49,182 bases of DNA, taken from Leyella stercorea DSM 18206. Its GTDB lineage: Bacteria > Bacteroidota > Bacteroidia > Bacteroidales > Bacteroidaceae. The stretch spans positions 1 through 49,182 of the forward strand of contig NZ_JH379341.1 in the NCBI RefSeq assembly GCF_000235885.1. Direction: 5' to 3'. Below are positions 26,336 through 33,909 of this stretch, one piece after another (within the stretch, counting starts at the first letter, position 1; each line of letters starts with the position of its first letter). The notes below the pieces were generated by a model that made no database searches, had not been told where the DNA came from, and worked only from the letters and a program-made list of their open reading frames with translations. The position numbers and the translations under genes were made by a program.

Positions 26336-28347
26336 GTCTCATTATCTGGTAGCAGTTTACACAGCACCGGATCGTTTTTGATACGCTCCAGTTCCTCCTG
26401 CACAATCTGCTTCACCTCTTCCTTGATGCGCCGGTAGTTCGCCTGCACCGTTTCCTTCATGCGGTCGTTGCCGTCCTCGTCCGTGAAGTTTGTAATGACG
26501 GGAATTTTCTTGTAGGCACTTTCTTCCCGTTTCACCTTTTCGGCATCCACCACAATCTCGCAATGAAAAATCTTCTGCTCGATACGCTCGTTGAAGTTGT
26601 CGGATACAGAACCGACAAACATTCCCTGCGTAAGCCCGGAAATCTTACTCGGTGGAATGAGCGCGTCCATCTGCGTGTTGATGGAGGTGGAAACATCCTG
26701 CCGGTTGATGGAGATGGACTGCCGTTTCTGCAACACCTTACCGAACCGCTCGGAGAGCGTCTTGGCTGTTTCCCCCACCACCTGACCGGAGAAAATATTG
26801 CCGACAGTGTTCATCACCACTTTCGCCTCTTTGTCCCCGTAGTCACGCACTAACTGGCTGAAATCCTGAAAGCCCAGACACACGGCAACCTTGTTGCTTC
26901 GGGCGGTAGCTATAAGATTGTCCAACCCTTTGAAGTATATTGTGGGCAACTCGTCGATGATGACCGATGACTTCAGCATCCCCTTCTTGTTGATGAGCTT
27001 CACGATACGGGAATTATACAGACCGAGAGCCGCACCGTAGATATTCTGACGGTCGGGATTGTTACCCACGCAGAGGATTTTCGGCTCTTCGGGATTGTTG
27101 ATGTCCAGCGTAAACTCGCTGTCTGACATCACCCAGTAGAGCTGCGGTGAAATCATCCTCGAAAGCGGGATTTTTGCCGACGCTATCTGACCCATGAGCT
27201 GCTCCGCAGCCCCTCCAAGCCACGCATCCATGAACGGCGAAAGGTAGTTCTCCAGCTCCGGATAAGAGGTCAGTATCGGAAATATATCCTCGTAACGGCG
27301 GTTCAGAAACTCGATAGCATGGGGAAACGTGCAAAACTTCCCGTTCTGATAGATTTTGAGATACCAGATAATACTGGCAAACAGAATGATAGGTGACTCC
27401 ACGAAGAAGTCGCCCTGCTTTTGCACCCACGTTTTATTGAGGTTGAGCATTATTGTGTAGGCACTCTCATAGGCATCCGTAATATCTTCCATAAAATCCG
27501 GGTGAATGGGATTGCACCGATGAGAGCGTCGCGGGTCGTCGAAGTTGATCACATAGAACTTCGGCTTTACCTTGTAGCCGTCCGGGTGGTTCAGCAAATG
27601 GTTGTAGGCAATAGTAGATAGGTCGGGATACTTGAAATCGTAGATGTATTGACTAAAGCCCTTTTCAATCTGTTGCTTGATAAAATTGTTTACCACGGCA
27701 TAGGACTTGCCGCTGCCCGGCGTACCCAACACGATGGACGCACGGAAGGGATTAACTACATTGATCCAACCGTTGTTCCAGCGTTTCCTGTAATAGAAAC
27801 GTGTCGGCAGATTGACCGAATACTCGCTTTCGATAAGCCTCGTTTCCTGCATGAAACTCTCGTTCTCGTTGTTGAAAACATCCTCCATCAAATTGTGTTT
27901 CAACAGGCGGCTCATCCACAGACCACCCATCAACAGGCAGACATAGCCCGTTCCAATGGTAAGGACATACAGTCCCGTCACCGCTTCAAGCGGCAGCGGC
28001 AGGGGCAGCAACCACCAGTTCAGGAAAAACAGCACGAACCCGACGGCAAATGCTGTCCAGATTCTCCCCCAAGTGATTTTCTCACCCTTGACACCCTTCG
28101 TACCCAGACAGGACAAGGCAAGCAAAAGGACGGAAAACAGCTTCGTGTAGAGAATGGAATGGAACAGCCCCGCCGTGCGGTCGAAGTTCAGAAGGATTTT
28201 GTCCACCACGCCGATGTTCACGCCCCACAGCCGGATGGCTTCGTAGCAGAACCAGTACACGTTCATGACCACTAAAATGATACTCACGGCACGCAGAAAA
28301 TCCATGATTTTCGCCAATGCCCTCAAATCGTCTTCTTGTTGTGACAT
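26329..28347 (-). CDS. mobC: MobC, VirD4/TraG-type coupling protein
   Basis: A 672-aa inner-membrane ATPase that links the relaxosome to the mating channel. Hydrophobic segments at about residues 15-35, 58-75, 93-110 and 120-145 are followed by Walker A VLGTPGSGKS (about 207-216) and Walker B SSVIIDELPTIYF (about 441-453). The remainder matches the Bacteroides TraG/MobC class. It is the last gene of the leftward mobA-mobB-mobC operon, 30 nt after mobB. In CTnDOT nomenclature this coupling protein is MobC, distinct from the VirB4-like TraG encoded further right. Confidence 0.95.
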   Translation of the reverse strand: MSQQEDDLRALAKIMDFLRAVSIILVVMNVYWFCYEAIRLWGVNIGVVDKILLNFDRTAGLFHSILYTKLFSVLLLALSCLGTKGVKGEKITWGRIWTAFAVGFVLFFLNWWLLPLPLPLEAVTGLYVLTIGTGYVCLLMGGLWMSRLLKHNLMEDVFNNENESFMQETRLIESEYSVNLPTRFYYRKRWNNGWINVVNPFRASIVLGTPGSGKSYAVVNNFIKQQIEKGFSQYIYDFKYPDLSTIAYNHLLNHPDGYKVKPKFYVINFDDPRRSHRCNPIHPDFMEDITDAYESAYTIMLNLNKTWVQKQGDFFVESPIILFASIIWYLKIYQNGKFCTFPHAIEFLNRRYEDIFPILTSYPELENYLSPFMDAWLGGAAEQLMGQIASAKIPLSRMISPQLYWVMSDSEFTLDINNPEEPKILCVGNNPDRQNIYGAALGLYNSRIVKLINKKGMLKSSVIIDELPTIYFKGLDNLIATARSNKVAVCLGFQDFSQLVRDYGDKEAKVVMNTVGNIFSGQVVGETAKTLSERFGKVLQKRQSISINRQDVSTSINTQMDALIPPSKISGLTQGMFVGSVSDNFNERIEQKIFHCEIVVDAEKVKREESAYKKIPVITNFTDEDGNDRMKETVQANYRRIKEEVKQIVQEELERIKNDPVLCKLLPDNETV

Positions 28348-28377
28348 ACATTGATTTTTTAATTGTTGATACTCTGA

Positions 28378-29625
28378 TTACATACCCAAGCCCTTGCGTT
28401 TTTTCTTCTTTTTGCGCTTCATCGCCCGGATGAAAGCCTCTTCCTCGGCATCTACCGCCGGACCTTCGGGAGTGAGCAAGCCCATACCGCCCGATATATC
28501 TTCACTGTCGTAGGCGGTCTGCCCGTGTGCCTTGTCCGCAGCATCCACAGGGATGGATAGCGGTATCGGCGGTTGTCCGGCGTATGGCAGGGTGAAGTGT
28601 TCCTGCAAGGCATTCGCCGAAAGCTCCTTACCCATGCGCGAACCGTTCAGCACGCATCCCGTGCGGTGGTCGATGAAGGTAGCCCCATAGATGCGCCCTT
28701 CCTCTGTGTAGCGCAGTACGGTGTCGATGCCCTTCTCTTTGAGTTGGGATACAAATTTGTCCTTGTCATAAGTGCCTTGCAGCACGGAAAGGACGGTGCG
28801 TTTCGTCATGTCTGCCAGTTTCCTATCCTTGATTTCCGATTTGGAACGGACAAACTTCTTCTGTACGGCTTCATAGCCTGCGGACTTCCCGAAAAGCGAG
28901 GATTTGAACGGGTTGCCCACCTTGTTACCCTTGTCGTCCGTGACGGAATAGACCAGCCCGTGATACTCCCGTCCGCGCACGTTGCCCCTCGCTTCCTCCA
29001 CCGTCATATTATATAAGGAAAGGAGCGCACGGTATTCGCCCATCGTCTGGAAACGGTACTGCCCATTCAGAGCCTTCACGGTGTTGCCTACCTGCTTCTT
29101 CACATCACCTGCCGATGCGGCCACCTTGCGCAACGGATTATCCAATCTCTGATTTTTACGTTCTGCCGGATGCAATCCGTACTTCTGTTCCAGTTCCCTG
29201 CGGATACGGTCGCTGCGGCGGTAGAGAAAATCCCGGTTGAGCCTTTTCCCGTTCTCGTCCACGTTGACCGTCACGATGTGCAGGTGGTGGCGGTCGATGT
29301 CCTCGTGCTTGAATACAAGATAAGGCTGGTTTCCGAAACCGAGTTTTTCCAGATACTCGCGGGCGATATTCTGCAACTCAATATCGGTCAGCACATCCTC
29401 CGGGTGCGGGTTGAGAGAGATATGCACCACCGGCTTCTCGATCTTCATCTGCGGTGGCAGGAAGGTGAGAAAACCCTCCATCGCCTTGCCTATGTCCACC
29501 GTTCCCGAACCGTCATTGTAGATGCGGTTGGTGGTGAGAAGCCGCCCCTGCGCCTCGTTAATCTTCTCCCCGTTGTAGGCAATCGCGCCGTACAACGAAC
29601 TTCCTACACTGATTTTTGCGACCAT
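28378..29625 (-). CDS. mobB: MobB relaxase
   Basis: A 415-aa relaxase that nicks oriT and leads the strand into the recipient. N-terminal MVAKISVGSSLYGAIAYN carries the likely catalytic Tyr region. The metal-binding histidine motif is HHLHIVTVNVD (about residues 112-122), placing it in the MobA/MobL-VirD2 (MOBP-like) relaxases. The C-terminal half is basic and ends in a KKKKKRKG tail. It overlaps mobA by 22 bp, so translation is coupled. A minor point is the long C-terminal extension beyond the relaxase fold, whose role I cannot see. Confidence 0.93.
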   Translation of the reverse strand: MVAKISVGSSLYGAIAYNGEKINEAQGRLLTTNRIYNDGSGTVDIGKAMEGFLTFLPPQMKIEKPVVHISLNPHPEDVLTDIELQNIAREYLEKLGFGNQPYLVFKHEDIDRHHLHIVTVNVDENGKRLNRDFLYRRSDRIRRELEQKYGLHPAERKNQRLDNPLRKVAASAGDVKKQVGNTVKALNGQYRFQTMGEYRALLSLYNMTVEEARGNVRGREYHGLVYSVTDDKGNKVGNPFKSSLFGKSAGYEAVQKKFVRSKSEIKDRKLADMTKRTVLSVLQGTYDKDKFVSQLKEKGIDTVLRYTEEGRIYGATFIDHRTGCVLNGSRMGKELSANALQEHFTLPYAGQPPIPLSIPVDAADKAHGQTAYDSEDISGGMGLLTPEGPAVDAEEEAFIRAMKRKKKKKRKGLGM

Positions 29626-30032
29626 TTTGCCTCCATTTCCCTTGAAAGTTCCACAATCCGGCGGCTCAGTTTCACGAGTTCGACGGTGTGTTGCTCTAAT
29701 TTGTAGAGCAACGCCATCGCCTTTTTCTCTGAAAAATGCAGCCTCAGTTCCTTCACGACTTGGTTGTAATTCGTACCCACGGCACGGAATTGTGCATGAA
29801 AATCCGACAGTTTGGTGTAATAGTCCACCAACGTCTTGTCCACCTTCAGCACCTTGAACGGTTGCCCGAAGAAGTGCGCTTTGAGGAAAACAGACCGTGC
29901 ATAGACACCCGATTTTCCGAACATGGCGAGGAAACGGTTGTGTTCCTCCTCGTTGAAACGGACGGTGTACCGGTACACCGCCGGATCAAGTTTGGGATTT
30001 CTCCCTGATTTGCTTTTCCTTTTCTCTTTCAT
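29604..30032 (-). CDS. mobA: MobA relaxosome accessory protein
   Basis: A 142-aa basic protein (MKEKRKSKSGRNPKLDPAVYRYTVRFNEEEHNRFLAMF). The N-terminal YRYTVRFNEEEHNRFLAMFGKSG is a ribbon-helix-helix of the plasmid MobC family, and the rest is helical. It binds oriT and assists the relaxase. It is the first gene of the mob operon and is read away from the probable oriT. Its start codon is preceded at once by a leader sequence complementary to RteR. Confidence 0.92.
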   Translation of the reverse strand: MKEKRKSKSGRNPKLDPAVYRYTVRFNEEEHNRFLAMFGKSGVYARSVFLKAHFFGQPFKVLKVDKTLVDYYTKLSDFHAQFRAVGTNYNQVVKELRLHFSEKKAMALLYKLEQHTVELVKLSRRIVELSREMEAKWSQKSV

Positions 30033-30034
30033 AT

Positions 30035-30051
30035 TACTTTGGATTTAGCGG
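30035..30051 (-). promoter_or_regulatory. RteR-complementary leader motif before mobA
   Basis: The plus strand TACTTTGGATTTAGCGG is identical to RteR 7371-7387 except one base, so the mobA mRNA carries CCGCUAAAUCCAAAGUA ending two nt before the AUG. This gives 17 bp of pairing with RteR including one G-U. Confidence 0.55.
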
Positions 30052-30159
30052 ATTGACGGCATAAGCCGCCGCTTCGGATTACAGCACCGCAGTTCTGAAA
30101 GGCTTCCCGACTTCGGAGGGAAAGCCCGCCCCCTGCAAGGGCAAGTGCTTTTCGTGGCT

Positions 30160-30236
30160 GCTCAAAATATTTTGAGCGGCTGAAAAGACATCTTGCTATG
30201 TTCAGGTGAACATAAAAATCCGTCAGGGGACGGATT
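30160..30236. other. oriT: Probable oriT: three consecutive palindromes
   Basis: Three perfect inverted repeats lie close together: GCTCAAAATATTTTGAGC (30160-30177), TATGTTCA-GG-TGAACATA (30197-30214) and AATCCGTC-AGGG-GACGGATT (30217-30236). They sit in the 709-bp mobA/traA divergent gap, next to the relaxosome gene, where CTn oriTs are found. The nick site is not identifiable by eye. Confidence 0.65.
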
Positions 30237-30296
30237 GGGAAAATACCTTTCAGGACTCCGGGCCGCGCGTCATCGGCGAACCCTGCTGTCCGGGTG

Positions 30297-30304
30297 CAAA
30301 GTTA
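30297..30304 (-). promoter_or_regulatory. -7 box of the mob operon promoter, and internal att-core copy
   Basis: On the minus strand TAACTTTG fits TAnnTTTG, and with its flanks it reads GTAACTTTGC (30296-30305), identical to the left att core. No good -33 is seen upstream. A leader of about 260 nt containing the oriT palindromes would precede mobA. Confidence 0.45.
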
Positions 30305-30305
30305 C

Positions 30306-30741
30306 GCCCTTAAAGCGGTATCGGACAGATGCTTGACCCGGTCAATGACTGCCAACCGGCGCAACGTGCCGCCACTTGCCGGAGAAGTGATACAGGTTCC
30401 AAAATATACTTGTTTATTTGCAGCATGATTCAAGAAACGAACGATTTGAAGATATGATAAACGGAACATTCAAATACCCGGAAATCCGCTTCTTCGGATA
30501 CTTGCCGAAACGGATACCCGAACCGTCGGAAACCCGGTTCTCCGACAATTCGGTGACGTATGGATTCAATGACTTCATGACGCAATGTCGTCAATCACCA
30601 TTTGTCCGACGCACCGCTTCACCACAGAACCGGATACGCGACGACCCGCCTGCGTGTGTAGTCACGGAAGCGGATGGTGCGACAGCCAAATCCGTATGGA
30701 AACAGAAAAACAAATCATCAACAATTAAAATAAATGGAACT
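30306..30741 (+). promoter_or_regulatory. Long leader and regulatory region of the tra operon
   Basis: An open frame from 30418 runs into traA but its residues are unlike ParA proteins, so I treat it as leader. It holds small hairpins such as ATCCG-CTTCTT-CGGAT (about 30484-30499) and an AACCG/CGGTT dyad (about 30520-30540). In CTnDOT Xis2c, Xis2d and Exc act upstream of traA. The exact promoter is not clear to me. Confidence 0.4.
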
Positions 30742-31503
30742 ATGAGTAAGGAAATCTTCGTTGCATTCGCAACACAGAAAGGTGGCATCGGCAAATCCAC
30801 TGTCACGGCACTTGCCGCCAGCTACCTGCACAACGTGAAAGGCTACAATGTCGCCGTCGTGGACTGCGACGACCCGCAGCACAGCATCCACGGGCTGCGC
30901 GAACACGAAATGGGGCTTATCGACAGCAGCACCTACTTCAAGGCTCTCGCTTGCGACCATTTCCGCCGGATCAAAAAGAACGCCTACACCATCGTCAAAA
31001 GCAATGCGGTGAACGCCCTCGACGATGCCGAGAGGATGATTGCCACTGAGGACGTGAAACCCGACGTGGTGTTCTTCGACATGCCCGGCACACTCCGAAG
31101 CAACGGCGTGATAAAGACGCTCTCGCAGATGGACTACATTTTCACTCCGCTGAGTGCCGACCGCTTTGTCGTGGAGAGTACCCTGAAATTCGTCACGATG
31201 TTCCGCGACAGGCTGATGACTACCGGACAGGCGAAAACAAAGGGGCTGCATCTGTTCTGGACGATGGTGGACGGCAGGGAGAGGAACGACTTGTACGGCA
31301 TCTACGAGGAAGTGATAGCCGAAATGGGCTTTCCGGTACTTTCCACCCGCTTGCCCGACAGCAAGAAGTTCCGCCGTGACCTTTCGGAAGAGCGCAAGAG
31401 CGTTTTCCGCTCCACCATCTTCCCGATGGACACGGCACTGCTGAAAGGGAGTGGCATCCGGGAGTTTTCCGAAGAGATAAGCGACATCATCAGACCGCAG
31501 TGA
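30742..31503 (+). CDS. traA: TraA, ParA/MinD-like ATPase
   Basis: A 253-aa cytosolic ATPase, first gene of the transfer operon. The deviant Walker A is ATQKGGIGKST (residues 9-19). VVDCDDPQ (about 43-50) is the A' motif and VVFFDMPGTL the Walker B-like strand. The ATG at 30742 (MSKEIFVAFATQKGG) is chosen because homology to ParA starts there. Its role in transfer is not defined. ParA-like proteins in conjugation operons can position the machinery. The stop is 2 nt before the traB ATG. Confidence 0.92.
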   Translation: MSKEIFVAFATQKGGIGKSTVTALAASYLHNVKGYNVAVVDCDDPQHSIHGLREHEMGLIDSSTYFKALACDHFRRIKKNAYTIVKSNAVNALDDAERMIATEDVKPDVVFFDMPGTLRSNGVIKTLSQMDYIFTPLSADRFVVESTLKFVTMFRDRLMTTGQAKTKGLHLFWTMVDGRERNDLYGIYEEVIAEMGFPVLSTRLPDSKKFRRDLSEERKSVFRSTIFPMDTALLKGSGIREFSEEISDIIRPQ

Positions 31504-31505
31504 GC

Positions 31506-31946
31506 ATGGGCAGCAGGAAAGTGAACACGGAAGGCATCGACGAGGAACTGCTGTTAGCCTCCATCGGGCGGCGCACACAGGACGGGACACTGCGCCCCGC
31601 ACAGGAAGTACCCGCAGCTGCACCGACCGAAGAGGACACCGCCGCACCGGAACCATCTCCTGTGCAACCCGTAACACGGGAAAAAGCGCAGAGGGAAAGT
31701 GGACGCCGGAAAAGGCAGGACGAGGACTACAACGAGCTATTCCTGCGCCGCAACGAGATAAAGACCCGCCAATGTGTCTATATCAGCCGTGACGTCCACG
31801 GCAAGATCCTCAGAATCGTGAACGACATCGCCGGAGGGGAAATCTCAGTAGGCGGATATGTGGATACCGTGCTGCGCCAGCATCTGGAACAGCACAAGGA
31901 GAGAATCAACGAACTGTACAAGAAACAACGTGAAGATCTGATTTGA
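31506..31946 (+). CDS. traB: TraB, DUF3408 protein
   Basis: A 146-aa protein (MGSRKVNTEGIDEELLLASIG) with a Pro/Glu-rich disordered N-terminal half. The C-terminal DUF3408 domain (NEIKTRQCVYISRDVHGKILRIVNDI then VGGYVDTVLRQHLEQHKERI) looks like a ribbon-helix-helix, so DNA binding is likely. It is homologous in its C-terminus to the next gene product. A GTG at 31500 overlapping the traA stop is an alternative start. Function in transfer is unknown. Confidence 0.88.
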   Translation: MGSRKVNTEGIDEELLLASIGRRTQDGTLRPAQEVPAAAPTEEDTAAPEPSPVQPVTREKAQRESGRRKRQDEDYNELFLRRNEIKTRQCVYISRDVHGKILRIVNDIAGGEISVGGYVDTVLRQHLEQHKERINELYKKQREDLI

Positions 31947-31948
31947 AA

Positions 31949-32302
31949 ATGGAAAAAGAAATGACACCGAATGAAAAAAGACCACAGCAAGACTGCGGAG
32001 GTATGTTTACCCAAGTGCAGGCGAGTGTGGAAATACTGTCGCCTGTCCCGGTAAGCGGCAAATGCAGTGAGAAGGACTATGAACGCCTGTTCATCCGCGA
32101 CCCGGAAGTAAAGGCACGTGAGGGGAAGATGGCGTATGTGCGCCCGGAGTACCACGAGCGTATCATGCGTATCACCCGTGTAATCGGGCATGACCGGCTT
32201 ACGCTGTCCGCTTACATCGACCATGTGCTGACGCACCACTTCAACCAGTGCGAAGATGCGATAAAGAGCCTTTATGCCCGAAATTACAATTCAGTATTCT
32301 AA
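31949..32302 (+). CDS. traC: TraC, DUF3408 protein
   Basis: A 117-aa paralogue of TraB. The C-terminal DUF3408 domain (AYVRPEYHERIMRITRVIGHDRLTLSAYIDHVLTHHFNQ) aligns with the TraB domain by eye, suggesting gene duplication and perhaps a heterodimeric DNA-binding pair. It begins 2 nt after traB. No enzymatic motif is present. Confidence 0.87.
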   Translation: MEKEMTPNEKRPQQDCGGMFTQVQASVEILSPVPVSGKCSEKDYERLFIRDPEVKAREGKMAYVRPEYHERIMRITRVIGHDRLTLSAYIDHVLTHHFNQCEDAIKSLYARNYNSVF

Positions 32303-32318
32303 CCAAAAACGGAAGGAT

Positions 32319-33047
32319 ATGAATTACACAATCAGCATGACAGACATTCTGCTGGCGGTATCGGTCGGCTGCAACCTCTGGTTCCTGTTCCTGCTCCTTT
32401 ACGAGCGCATCATGGACACGCGGATTGTCCGCTTCTTCAAGGGCATTGTCGGATTATGGCGGTCACTGGACGGGAATGAGGCTAAACGCATAGCGGCACA
32501 CGAGGAAGTCCCTGCGGAAAAGGCGGACATCATCGGCAAGAGCCGTTTCAGGATGGCATCCACCCGGACAACCGCTGCCATACCGACGCAAGAAGCCGCC
32601 ACTATTGAAAAAGGCATTGAGCTGTCGGAGGAAGAGGCTACTTTTGACGACGGAAAAACGGGAAACGCATCCCGCCCGGCACAAGTCCCGGAGGAAAAAC
32701 TCGATGAGACCTTCACGAGCATACCGCCGGAGGAACTGGGATACGGGGACGACGAACCGGAAGAGGACGCCTCGGACACGCCACGGGCTTCGGGCAGCAG
32801 CTTTGACGAGATTGACGACGCCTGCAAGACCGCCAAAAACCCGGACGCGACACAGGCGGAACGTGAAAAGGCGGCTAAGGTGTTCACCGACATGGAGGGC
32901 ACGGAGTTGTACGAGAAAATGATGGAAGGCTCTTCGGAGATAGGCATCCGCATCAAGGGGCTTATCGAGATTCGGCTGAAGAAATCTGAAAAGGAGTTCG
33001 TCGTGCCGGACAACATCGAGGAGTTCGACATTCGCAACTATGTATGA
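32319..33047 (+). CDS. traD: TraD, conjugation membrane protein
   Basis: A 242-aa protein starting at the ATG after GGAAGG (MNYTISMTDILLAVSVG). One N-terminal membrane helix (about residues 8-27) is followed by a long acidic, probably disordered cytosolic region rich in Glu and Pro. A C-terminal conserved block follows (FDEIDDACKTAKNPDATQAEREKAAKVFTDMEGTELYEKM). This is the usual TraD position in CTnDOT. Function is unknown. It is unrelated to the F-plasmid TraD coupling protein. Confidence 0.87.
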   Translation: MNYTISMTDILLAVSVGCNLWFLFLLLYERIMDTRIVRFFKGIVGLWRSLDGNEAKRIAAHEEVPAEKADIIGKSRFRMASTRTTAAIPTQEAATIEKGIELSEEEATFDDGKTGNASRPAQVPEEKLDETFTSIPPEELGYGDDEPEEDASDTPRASGSSFDEIDDACKTAKNPDATQAEREKAAKVFTDMEGTELYEKMMEGSSEIGIRIKGLIEIRLKKSEKEFVVPDNIEEFDIRNYV

Positions 33048-33161
33048 CAACAATAAAAGAAATGAACATGAAAGAATGACATCAACCCACGCGGCGAGGA
33101 AACGCAAGGCGCATCCCCATCCGCAACGGACACGCCCACGTCCGTGGAAACAAACGGGCAT

Positions 33162-33178
33162 CCACTAAAACCAAAGTA
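33162..33178 (+). promoter_or_regulatory. RteR-complementary motif in the traD-traE gap
   Basis: CCACTAAAACCAAAGTA matches the reverse complement of RteR 7371-7387 with one mismatch. It is 71 nt before the traE start, within a 201-bp non-coding gap that otherwise shows no gene. Confidence 0.4.
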
Positions 33179-33248
33179 AAGAAACAAAGTATCAACCGCC
33201 CGACAAAGGACCATCCACCCTTTTGACGGCAAAAAACAAGAACAGTTT

Positions 33249-33566
33249 ATGAACAAGAACATCTTGAAAAACAGAAAAGCAATCCTCTCCGCGGCACTTG
33301 TCATCGCCGCAACCGCCTCCGCTTTCGCGCAGGGAAACGGCATCGCGGGCATCAACGAAGCCACCTCTATGGTGAGTTCTTATTTCGACCCCGGAACTAA
33401 ACTGATATACGCCATCGGTGCAGTCGTCGGGCTTATCGGGGGCGTAAAAGTGTACGGCAAGTTTTCATCGGGCGACCCCGACACCAGCAAGACAGCCGCC
33501 TCGTGGTTCGGCGCGTGCATCTTCCTGATTGTTGCCGCCACCATCCTGCGCTCATTCTTCCTTTAA
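33249..33566 (+). CDS. traE: TraE, VirB2-like pilin subunit (DUF4134)
   Basis: A 105-aa small hydrophobic protein. A signal peptide ends near ASAFAQ (residue about 28), followed by a Gly-rich helix (LIYAIGAVVGLIGGVKVYGKF) and a second membrane helix (FGACIFLIVAATILRSFFL). The pattern, a cleaved leader plus two transmembrane helices, is that of VirB2/TrbC pilins. DUF4134 is the Bacteroidetes version. It lies 10 nt before traF, the expected VirB2-VirB3 order. Confidence 0.93.
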   Translation: MNKNILKNRKAILSAALVIAATASAFAQGNGIAGINEATSMVSSYFDPGTKLIYAIGAVVGLIGGVKVYGKFSSGDPDTSKTAASWFGACIFLIVAATILRSFFL

Positions 33567-33576
33567 TAAATAATGT

Positions 33577-33909
33577 ATGGCTGAATACCCAATCAACAAG
33601 GGTATCGGCCGTCCGGTAGAGTTCAAGGGCTTGAAGGCACAGTACCTCTTCATCTTCTGCGGAGGTCTGCTGGCTCTCTTCGTCCTGTTCGTCATCCTCT
33701 ACATGGTCGGTATCGACCAGTGGATATGTATCGGCTTCGGCGCGGCATCGTCCTCCCTCCTTGTATGGCAGACCTTCGCGCTGAACGCCCGGTACGGTGA
33801 ACACGGGCTGATGAAATTAGGAGCGGCACGGAGCCATCCCCGATACCTTATCAACCGGCGGCGGATAACCCGTCTGTTCAAACGACAACGAAAGGAAGAA
33901 AGACAATGA
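33577..33909 (+). CDS. traF: TraF, VirB3-like protein (DUF4133)
   Basis: A 110-aa inner-membrane protein with two adjacent membrane helices (about residues 25-45 and 48-66) and a basic C-terminus (RYLINRRRITRLFKRQRKEERQ). This is the VirB3 pattern. The ATG of traG overlaps its stop by 4 bp, typical of the VirB3-VirB4 partnership. Confidence 0.92.
   Translation: MAEYPINKGIGRPVEFKGLKAQYLFIFCGGLLALFVLFVILYMVGIDQWICIGFGAASSSLLVWQTFALNARYGEHGLMKLGAARSHPRYLINRRRITRLFKRQRKEERQ

Noticed and set aside
30418-30741. N-terminal extension of traA (108 codons)
   Set aside because: ParA homology begins at MSKEIFVAFATQKGG (30742); the upstream frame has dyads and no recognisable domain.
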